Below are positions 18,206 through 24,964 of a stretch of DNA of 51,679 nucleotides, piece after piece. The stretch is from Pseudomonadota bacterium (GTDB taxonomy: Bacteria > Pseudomonadota > Gammaproteobacteria > DASZBR01). The translations under genes were made by a program, and so were the position numbers. The DNA is taken from the NCBI GenBank assembly GCA_021777765.1, contig JAJYDF010000022.1, forward strand, positions 1 to 51,679. Reading direction: 5' to 3'. How positions within the stretch are numbered: the stretch's first letter is position 1; each line of letters starts with the position of its first letter. Below the pieces are notes generated by a model, which saw only the letters and a list, made by a program, of their open reading frames with translations, was not told the origin of the DNA and did not search any database.

Positions 18206-20800
18206 TCAACTTTTCTGATATTTTGAATCTGGCGAGACAATATCTCGTGGGGATCGTTGTGGTTTGGTAGGCCGATCAGAATTCTTTAACATTTGTTCAG
18301 TAGCACGCAATTTAACATGTGATACTTCACCTTGAACTTCAAGTTGAACCGTTGAGCGTTGATTTAAAATCTTCTGCAATTCTTCACTCTTATTTTTTAG
18401 CAATTGTCTTATTTGTTTTGTTTCCTGCATTGGGAGTGTTAACGCATCCACCTTGTCTAATAAAAAGTTATATAGCACCAATAAATGTCGATCTATTTTT
18501 GGTTGAATTTTGAGATAGCTTTCAGATGAATTGGTCATTAAATAAATATTTTTAATATCATTAATTATACCGGAAATTTGTTCATTACTTTTGAATAAGT
18601 TCGCTAACAAATCTAAATCTGCTATGAGATGACAGAATCGAGAATGCATTAAAAGCGTTCGACTGAGCTGAGCTTCTGAAACACTACTCTGGTCAAAACC
18701 CAATAATTCATTGATTTTTCTATAGGCTTTTTCCATTGCATGACTTTGTGTAGCTATTTTGTCTATATCTTTATCTATCAGAGCAACATAATAATTCATA
18801 AACAAACTCTGCAGCTCTTCTGTAAGTGGAGCAAGTAGGTGAATTTTATTTTTATAAGTTGCTACCAGTCTAATCTCTTGGAGCTCTTTTTCATCAATAA
18901 TCATCATTTTTGCGTGTTCTTTGAGAGAGGCCAGCACTTTCTTTTTCATAGCAAGATAAATACTTTCACAGTTACCTAATCGGTCATTCATTTCTTTATT
19001 GTCATCCACCGATGATTGGTTTTGTGTAATAGCTTGCTTAACTGCATTGATGGATTGCTGGATATTTTCTAATTGATTAACAAATTGTAAGGTGAACTTC
19101 GATTCAGGCACTGTAGTTAAAGTACTAATCATTTCTTCTAGCTGCATCAATTGATTATTAAGATTTGTTTTTTGTTGTTCACAATAAACGCTATATTTTT
19201 CATAAAATTTTTGACTAAACTGATTAAATTGAACAAGACTATCGATATATTGATCATTATTTGCGAGCATTTCATGAACATTCATTACTATAGATGATAA
19301 TTGATCAATGGTCTTATTATTGTAATTTTCAAAAAAATGATCTAAATCAATTTTTTCTAAGTAGCTCAAACCATCCCCAAATAAGATTTTCTCAATAGCA
19401 GAGGTAATAGGTAATGTATTTTGGTCACTTATCGTTGAGCTTTTTAGAGATTTATGCAAATTAATTAATAGGGGTAAACATTTATCAATATTTTGTAAAT
19501 CTTTTAATTTTGCTATAGCATCACTAAAATAAGCATTGTTTAGATAGTCAACTATTTGATGTTTTAATTCCATTGTTTTTTTATGTAAATCAACAAAATT
19601 CGTATTCTTAAGTTGAATGAGTAATTTATCTAAGCTTATTAAATGTCCTTGAACTAAAGACAACCTCTTATTCAATGACAATTTATTGTCAGGATTAACA
19701 ACTGATAATTGAGATTGTTCCAGCGATTCAAAGTTCAAATAGAATTCTTTAATAGCCGTCAAATACCATTCTCTTCTTTTTATGCATGCTTCATAAAATA
19801 TTTCTTTAGGATTTTTGCCATCTTTATTTTTAAGCGCAGAATAATGCGCATTATGTGCTTCATACTCTCCTGAATAATCATATTTCTGAACAGTTTCATC
19901 TCGCATAATTGCATCATCGCTAATTATCCCATCACCACCTACCACATTTTTAGGATGTTGCCACTCAACATAAGCGCCGGCTTTTCTCTCTTCAGGAATT
20001 GCTGAAAACGCATGTTGTGCATTGATTTGCCATTGTGTATTTGTGATCGCCGCTTTAGCAATATTACCTATAACTGCGCTAACAACTGGATTGCCCAATA
20101 GCGATACTTGACTAATTTTCGAAATATATTTAATTGATCCTTCCGTAGCCGTATTCAGATTATTAAATGATCTATCATTAAAACAAAATCCCAATAAAAT
20201 ACCTTTATTGAGAAAATGTTCAAATACTTTTGCACTGACCGCGCCACCCAATGAGAATCCATATAAATAAATTAAATCAGATGGAATACCGCTATCAATT
20301 AATCGTTGTATTTGTGCAATACCATCATTAAATAAATCTTGACATGCATAAAGATTGCCCTGACTTTTACCGACATTGCGGTAGTTAAAATAAATACAAT
20401 TAAAATTCTCTAAATCGCTTAACAAATCTTGTTCACCAATATGAGTATAATTTTGATTATTTTCTAGGAAATTGATGATATATCCTCTAAATTTAGAAGC
20501 GGATTCTGCTTTGATTTCTAGCGTATCAAGCTGACTATTATCATTTAACGCGACGTAAAATCGCTCAGCATTAAATTTAAAAAGCTCTTTATGCTCAGCC
20601 AATCGACTAATTACTGATATTAATTCGCCATCAGGTGGGTCGAAGTTAGATTCACTATTGGTTTTTTGAGCAGGTAAAATAGCACGGCCTACTTTTTCAC
20701 CTAACCAATCCTCTTTATGTTTTTCTGTATTAACACCAGTAATCCTGACACTTTTTCGAGGAACATCAAGATTAGTCTCCTGGTTTTGTGGATTTCTCAT
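18206..20800 (-). CDS. Alpha/beta-hydrolase with long coiled-coil tail, effector candidate
   Basis: An 864-residue protein without a signal peptide. Residues about 80-340 form an alpha/beta-hydrolase domain. IYFNYRNVGKSQGN at 136-149 is the oxyanion/HG-like strand, and LYGFSLGGAV around Ser183 is the nucleophile elbow (G-x-S-x-G). Candidate catalytic His residues lie in YEAHNAHYSALK. Residues 360-830 are helical, Gln/Leu-rich and coiled-coil-like. The tail (NSDRPTKPQRSPRDIVSPDS) is disordered and charged. The hydrolase part resembles the CHLPS/DUF818 family shared by Chlamydia and Legionella SidB-like effectors; this is from memory and moderate. The size, helical tail and neighbourhood fit a translocated lipase or esterase, but substrate and secretion are unknown. 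Confidence 0.72.
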   Translation of the reverse strand: MRNPQNQETNLDVPRKSVRITGVNTEKHKEDWLGEKVGRAILPAQKTNSESNFDPPDGELISVISRLAEHKELFKFNAERFYVALNDNSQLDTLEIKAESASKFRGYIINFLENNQNYTHIGEQDLLSDLENFNCIYFNYRNVGKSQGNLYACQDLFNDGIAQIQRLIDSGIPSDLIYLYGFSLGGAVSAKVFEHFLNKGILLGFCFNDRSFNNLNTATEGSIKYISKISQVSLLGNPVVSAVIGNIAKAAITNTQWQINAQHAFSAIPEERKAGAYVEWQHPKNVVGGDGIISDDAIMRDETVQKYDYSGEYEAHNAHYSALKNKDGKNPKEIFYEACIKRREWYLTAIKEFYLNFESLEQSQLSVVNPDNKLSLNKRLSLVQGHLISLDKLLIQLKNTNFVDLHKKTMELKHQIVDYLNNAYFSDAIAKLKDLQNIDKCLPLLINLHKSLKSSTISDQNTLPITSAIEKILFGDGLSYLEKIDLDHFFENYNNKTIDQLSSIVMNVHEMLANNDQYIDSLVQFNQFSQKFYEKYSVYCEQQKTNLNNQLMQLEEMISTLTTVPESKFTLQFVNQLENIQQSINAVKQAITQNQSSVDDNKEMNDRLGNCESIYLAMKKKVLASLKEHAKMMIIDEKELQEIRLVATYKNKIHLLAPLTEELQSLFMNYYVALIDKDIDKIATQSHAMEKAYRKINELLGFDQSSVSEAQLSRTLLMHSRFCHLIADLDLLANLFKSNEQISGIINDIKNIYLMTNSSESYLKIQPKIDRHLLVLYNFLLDKVDALTLPMQETKQIRQLLKNKSEELQKILNQRSTVQLEVQGEVSHVKLRATEQMLKNSDRPTKPQRSPRDIVSPDSKYQKS

Positions 20801-20898
20801 ACATATTCACCTGATCTTTATTGTATTATGCAAATAATGTTATTCTTAATATTTATATAGCAGAAGCACATTAATCCCGCCATTTTCACCATTTTTTT

Positions 20899-20922
20899 CC
20901 TTCTCCCCTTCGGGGAAAAGAA
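20899..20922. repeat. Short copy of the CTTCTCCCC palindromic repeat
   Basis: CCTTCTCCCCTTCGGGGAAA is a truncated hairpin of the dispersed family, 24 bases before the GNAT gene start. Confidence 0.6.
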
Positions 20923-20945
20923 AAAAAAAGAGTTTTAGGTTTTTT

Positions 20946-21464
20946 ATGAAAAATTTAAATATATACATTCGTGAATTAGGACAAGATGATTTTAGTGACC
21001 TCGATAAACATTTCGGCGCACAATCACAATTCAATAACCCCATAAGCAAATGGGAAAGATATTTGAACCAGCAAATGACTGGTGAACGGCTAGTTAGAGT
21101 AATAGAACATGACAATCAAGTGATCGGCCTTGCCACATTAAAATTCGTTTCAGATTACCCTTCTTTTAAAATTCATAAAATTCCAGAAATTAATGATTTA
21201 TTAATAGCCCAACCTTTCCGCAGACATGGTTTTGGCAGAGCATTAATTGAATCTTTAGAAAGAATTGCAAAAGAATTAGGCTATAAAACAATTGGTTTAG
21301 GGGTTGGCCTTTATCAAGATTATGGTAGTGCTCAACGACTTTATTACAAAATGGATTACATTCCAGATGGCTTTGGAATTACCTACAAAGATCATTTTGT
21401 AGTGCCAGGTAATAAATATCCAATCGATGACGAATTAATTTTATGGTTAACAAAACAGCTGTAA
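20946..21464 (+). CDS. GNAT-family N-acetyltransferase
   Basis: A 172-residue cytoplasmic protein with the GNAT fold. It starts IYIRELGQDDFSDLDKHFG. The acetyl-CoA-binding motif A is INDLLIAQPFRRHGFGRALI (R/Q-x2-G-x-G/A) at about residues 81-100, followed by the helix ESLERIAKELGYKTIGLGVG. Motif B, QDYGSAQRLYYKMDYIPDGF, is also present. Such enzymes acetylate amines on small molecules or proteins; the substrate is not deducible. The closing VPGNKYPIDDELILWLTKQL resembles acetyltransferases often annotated near resistance or stress genes. No operon partner is evident: the next gene starts about 90 bases later with its own promoter-like sequence. Confidence 0.9.
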   Translation: MKNLNIYIRELGQDDFSDLDKHFGAQSQFNNPISKWERYLNQQMTGERLVRVIEHDNQVIGLATLKFVSDYPSFKIHKIPEINDLLIAQPFRRHGFGRALIESLERIAKELGYKTIGLGVGLYQDYGSAQRLYYKMDYIPDGFGITYKDHFVVPGNKYPIDDELILWLTKQL

Positions 21465-21509
21465 ACTCAAATCGTTAGATTATCCATTAAAAATAATATT
21501 TACTTTTTC

Positions 21510-21520
21510 ATACTATACTA
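21510..21520 (+). promoter_or_regulatory. Promoter-like box shared with the next paralogue
   Basis: ATACTATACTA about 37 bases before the first paralogue matches CACTATACTA about 35 bases before the second. TATACT fits a -10 element; no good -35 is visible in either. Confidence 0.4.
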
Positions 21521-21555
21521 TCTACAAGTAAAAAATTAATTAATGGAGAAATCCT

Positions 21556-22536
21556 ATGTCAACTGAACAATATCGAAAATTAAGTGATGCACGTCTTGCT
21601 AAAAATGCAAACGATATAAAAAAGCTGATTGACGAGTTTCTTGCTTCTGAGAGATTACCACTCGAAATGAGCCCATTGTTTTTATTAAATAAGCGTGGAT
21701 TTTATGTATCACCTACAGGATTGCTAAATTTTACTGAGATTTTTCTGGAATCCTATGCAAAAAAAATGCATAGCACTTATAACAAAGAAATGTTCAAACC
21801 ACATTCACCAAAACAATTACAACAACTCACTGATAAATTACACGAAGCAGAATTAGAATTAAAATTATATCAAATACTGCAAAAACAAATTAAACATCCG
21901 AAAGATGCCGCAGCACTCACTGAACAACTATTATCTAAATCAGATAAGTTTCGTAAAATTTTATGTCAAAATCCTGACAAATTACGCTGGCTAGTGGATA
22001 ACAGTTCTCCTGAGGTTATCAAAAAAGTCTATGATTCGAATATCACTCAATCACAACATTGGGACGAAGATATTAAAAACAGAGATGAAATGGAACTTCA
22101 AATTAAATTAAAACATGGCATTAATTTAGGAAATAATGAATACAGAATTTACTATGAAATGTATGATGAATTATCAAAAAAATGGTCATCAATATCAGAA
22201 AAAGCCCGACTAACTAATATATCGTTGCGTGTTAGTACTGAAACTAGAGATATATTAAGCAAACTTTCAACACTCAAGAAGGAAGCTCACAATGATCGCG
22301 GTCTTCAGCTAACCATCTCAAATATGATGAATATGATTAAAAATGCAAAAGAAACCCATGAAGCATCAGCAATAAAACAAACAACACATCAAAAAGCAAG
22401 TCATCATATTTCTCATTTAAAGGAAACTACTAAAGGTATTTTTAAACACTCAAAATTGAAAACCGTTGCAAAACAAACAGATGATTTACTGCAAAATGTT
22501 AGCACGACAAGAAGGCCTGATAGCAAGCGAAAGTAA
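21556..22536 (+). CDS. Orphan paralogue A, unknown function
   Basis: A 326-residue, Lys-rich, mostly helical soluble protein without signal peptide. It is clearly related over most of its length to the next gene. Shared blocks include YAKKMHSTYNK / YANKLHSIYNK, ALTEQLLSKSDKFRKILCQN / ALTEKLLSKSDKNRKVLCQN, and the phrase ITQSQHWDE / ITQSQHWGN followed by a matching helix. Both end in a basic tail. GGAGAAATCCT precedes the ATG. I do not recognise a family. Tandem, lineage-restricted, helical paralogues next to other effector-like genes are common among type IV secretion substrates of Legionellales, but that is inference. The C-terminus RRPDSKRK is strongly basic. Confidence 0.8.
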   Translation: MSTEQYRKLSDARLAKNANDIKKLIDEFLASERLPLEMSPLFLLNKRGFYVSPTGLLNFTEIFLESYAKKMHSTYNKEMFKPHSPKQLQQLTDKLHEAELELKLYQILQKQIKHPKDAAALTEQLLSKSDKFRKILCQNPDKLRWLVDNSSPEVIKKVYDSNITQSQHWDEDIKNRDEMELQIKLKHGINLGNNEYRIYYEMYDELSKKWSSISEKARLTNISLRVSTETRDILSKLSTLKKEAHNDRGLQLTISNMMNMIKNAKETHEASAIKQTTHQKASHHISHLKETTKGIFKHSKLKTVAKQTDDLLQNVSTTRRPDSKRK

Positions 22537-22670
22537 TCCTTTATCTTTAATATATTAACTTTATTCTCTCATTCAAAATAATTCATATTAATTTGAATAC
22601 CTACCTATTTTATCCAAGTTTCTTAGAAAATTAATAATACTATCTATTAATAAAATACATTCTAGTTTTG

Positions 22671-22680
22671 CACTATACTA
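22671..22680 (+). promoter_or_regulatory. Promoter-like box of the second paralogue
   Basis: CACTATACTA with TATACT as candidate -10, at nearly the same distance from the ATG as the box before the first paralogue. The sharing supports a duplicated promoter. Confidence 0.4.
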
Positions 22681-22714
22681 TTAATAATTATTTATTGATA
22701 TACGGAGTTTTTTT

Positions 22715-23671
22715 ATGAGCGGTCAATTCGAGCTTAGCAAAACCGATGAGCTATTAACTGCAGCATATAATTCAGAATCAGCAGAAGATTGCAAGTCAAA
22801 TCTTGAGAAGTTTTTTGAAATTAAGCCACTACCTTTTAAAGAAGGTGCAAAATCATATCTAACAAGAAAAGGATTATTTGATAAACATGATATGAATAAT
22901 CATTTCAATCAATTATTTTTAGATTTATATGCGAATAAACTGCATAGTATTTACAATAAAGCAATGTTAACACCGCATACTCCAGAGCAATTAAAAGTTA
23001 TCACCGATAACTATAATAGAGCGCAAGCCGAATCAAAAATCTATAACATACTACAAATGCAAAAAACACATCCACAGGAATCATGTGCTCTAACAGAAAA
23101 ATTATTATCTAAATCAGACAAAAACCGTAAAGTCCTATGTCAAAATCCTGAATTATTACGTTGGTTCATTGAAAATAGCAATACAAAAGTGATTTATGAA
23201 ATTTTTAAATCAGATATTACTCAATCACAACATTGGGGCAATAATTTAAAAGAACGAGATGCGATAGAGATTATTATTAAAACAAAATATGGAATCCCAC
23301 AAGACGCTATTTTTGTAAAATTATATGACAGATGGAAAGACATTTCGCTCAAAGTTCCAAAAGCAAATGTATCCTTACGTGTTAACACAGAAATAAAAGA
23401 TCTACAAAGTAAATTTGTTGCGTTACTAAATGTTAGCCAAAATAAACTGCTTACACAGAAAATCAACGGCGTCACTCAATTAATTAGTATATATAGCAAA
23501 GAACATGAAAAAGAATTGAAGAAACAAACAACCGCTCAAAAAGTAACTCACTCTATTACACATTTACGTGAAACAGCCAAACAAACATTACGACTTGGTA
23601 AATTAAATACGGGAAAATCTCAAGTGAAAGAGACAAAAAAGAGAGAGCAACAAGGTCCCAAAATATGGTAG
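22715..23671 (+). CDS. Orphan paralogue B, unknown function
   Basis: A 318-residue relative of the preceding gene, separated by about 180 bases of AT-rich DNA. The middle third is best conserved (LLSKSDKNRKVLCQNPELLR then WFIENSNTKVIYEIFKSDIT). The N-terminal 60 residues and the C-terminal basic tail are diverged, which suggests an old tandem duplication rather than a recent one. It is helical, has no membrane segment or signal peptide and has no recognised motif. GGAG lies about eight bases before the ATG. It is convergent with the small Dabb-like gene that follows. Function is unknown. Confidence 0.8.
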   Translation: MSGQFELSKTDELLTAAYNSESAEDCKSNLEKFFEIKPLPFKEGAKSYLTRKGLFDKHDMNNHFNQLFLDLYANKLHSIYNKAMLTPHTPEQLKVITDNYNRAQAESKIYNILQMQKTHPQESCALTEKLLSKSDKNRKVLCQNPELLRWFIENSNTKVIYEIFKSDITQSQHWGNNLKERDAIEIIIKTKYGIPQDAIFVKLYDRWKDISLKVPKANVSLRVNTEIKDLQSKFVALLNVSQNKLLTQKINGVTQLISIYSKEHEKELKKQTTAQKVTHSITHLRETAKQTLRLGKLNTGKSQVKETKKREQQGPKIW

Positions 23672-23689
23672 CCACTCCCCCATATCTAT

Positions 23690-24007
23690 TTATTTTCCAA
23701 AGTTCTGGACGGCTTTAGTAATTGAAGGAGCAGCACTAGTAAGATCTTGCTGATTCATGACAGGTTGTAAAGAAATCTTTGCATTAAAAGCTAAAAACCA
23801 TGGCTCAGCTATTGCAGGAATTTGTGAAGTATCTTTCATATCAAATATAATTAATCCCGATCGTTGACCCTGTTCATCAGCATAAAAATAAGCAGCTTCA
23901 GGTTTTAGATCAGCCAAAATTCGTTCAATTGTCCCACCTAGTGTCCCGGCCTTTATAGCAGCATTTCCTGCTTCCACTGGAATAGATACTTTTAATAACG
24001 TTCTCAT
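23690..24007 (-). CDS. Small conserved protein, ferredoxin-like (Dabb-type) fold suspected
   Basis: A 105-residue cytoplasmic protein, MRTLLKVSIPVEAGNAAIKA onwards, with KPEAAYFYADEQGQRSGLII and FDMKDTSQIPAIAEPWFLAF. The pattern of two beta-alpha-beta halves and the phrase FDMKD..QIP.IAEPWF are familiar from a widespread family of small proteins of unknown function with a dimeric alpha-beta-barrel-like fold. I cannot name a reaction. AAGGAGG is a strong ribosome site eight bases upstream. It is monocistronic, convergent with paralogue B and followed upstream by a REP remnant. Confidence 0.75.
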   Translation of the reverse strand: MRTLLKVSIPVEAGNAAIKAGTLGGTIERILADLKPEAAYFYADEQGQRSGLIIFDMKDTSQIPAIAEPWFLAFNAKISLQPVMNQQDLTSAAPSITKAVQNFGK

Positions 24008-24110
24008 ATATGTTCCTCCTTGAAGTTAAAAAATTACGTCCATAAAGCGTAGCACTAAAATTACAAATTTGTGCATTGAGAAGCTAATCCTGATATTTTT
24101 ATTGAGCCCC

Positions 24111-24145
24111 TGACACGTCGCTGGCGTTCCTTTATCCGGGCTACA
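24111..24145 (-). repeat. REP element, GTAGCCCGG type
   Basis: On the minus strand it reads TGTAGCCCGGATAAAGGAAC then GCCAGCGACGTGTCA. It is the inverse of the copy at 36495-36535, with one terminal arm lost. Confidence 0.8.
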
Positions 24146-24237
24146 TTATTTATAAGTGTTGTTAATTAATAATTATTGTATTCATTTTAAATTTTTTGAT
24201 TTACACTGATTTTTTGAAATATTAATGAGGTATCCAA

Positions 24238-24504
24238 ATGTCAATAAAACCCGAAGATGTATTACCAGATGGTGTCGATTACGCGATCATTAACGGAAAA
24301 AATGTTAGAAAAGGATCAATTGCAGCATTTTTAGCAAATATTGATATTCTAGAAAACCCAAACACATCTCAAGATAAAAAACAACTCGCGATTTCAACCA
24401 TGAAAGAATTAGCCCCTTCGGTAATTGCAATTGGTTTACATAAACATGTTAACTTTAAAAATAATGTTGCAGAGAAAATTTTAAAAGAAGCTATAGTAGA
24501 TTAA
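24238..24504 (+). CDS. Small hypothetical protein
   Basis: An 88-residue soluble protein, MSIKPEDVLPDGVDYAIING onwards, helical in its second half (KKQLAISTMKELAPSVIAIG). It has no signal peptide, no cysteine and no motif that I recognise. TGAGGTATCCAA supplies a reasonable ribosome site before the ATG. The composition matches neighbouring genes, and the sequence reads like a real folded domain rather than a chance frame. Nothing in the neighbourhood points to its role. Confidence 0.65.
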   Translation: MSIKPEDVLPDGVDYAIINGKNVRKGSIAAFLANIDILENPNTSQDKKQLAISTMKELAPSVIAIGLHKHVNFKNNVAEKILKEAIVD

Positions 24505-24567
24505 GATTAATTTAAATGTCCCGCTCCCTAAAAGCAGAGGGAATAAAAATGGTAGTAAATTTGAAGA

Positions 24568-24792
24568 TTTGCACAATACTAATTAATTTCTCCCCCTCGA
24601 TCTCCCCACCCAACAACAAAGAAAATTAATTCCCAAAATACACTATTAATCCGTTGACCATAAGAAACCAAGAAAAAAATATAAACAAACAAATAATTTG
24701 CACAATGCTAATTAATTTCTCCCCTCGATCTCCCTACCCAAGAACAAAGAAAATTAGCACTCAAATTACGCAACTGATTCGTTAACCATAAG
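24568..24792. repeat. Tandem direct repeat, about 97 bp at 129-bp spacing
   Basis: ATTTGCACAATACTAATTAA begins a 97-base unit ending GTTGACCATAAG. A second copy starting ATTTGCACAATGCTAATTAA ends GTTAACCATAAG. The copies differ at about a dozen sites. Neither encodes a protein I can support. Together with the inverted-repeat element that follows, this fills the roughly 460 bases between the small hypothetical gene and the end of acnA. Confidence 0.9.
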
Positions 24793-24793
24793 C

Positions 24794-24898
24794 GTTTGTG
24801 AAGTGGTGGTTCGCATAAGCAGACCGTGAAAAATAGGATCAATTCTCTTTCAATAAATTCTAATTACTGTCTGCGTTGCGAACCACCACTTCACAAAC
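24794..24898. repeat. 105-bp element with perfect 22-bp terminal inverted repeats
   Basis: GTTTGTGAAGTGGTGGTTCG plus CA at the left is the exact reverse complement of the right end. GCAGAC/GTCTGC continues the stem inside. The size and position, at the 3' side of convergent genes, resemble the 102-bp element at 11289, though the sequences differ. Confidence 0.9.
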
Positions 24899-24964
24899 CA
24901 AAGTAAAGCGAAGATCTCTAATCAATACTTTTCTTTTATCTTTTATCTTCGATTAAAATCTCAA

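Noticed and set aside
24568..24792. CRISPR array
   Set aside because: Only two copies of about 97 bases, diverged, with no spacer pattern and no cas genes.
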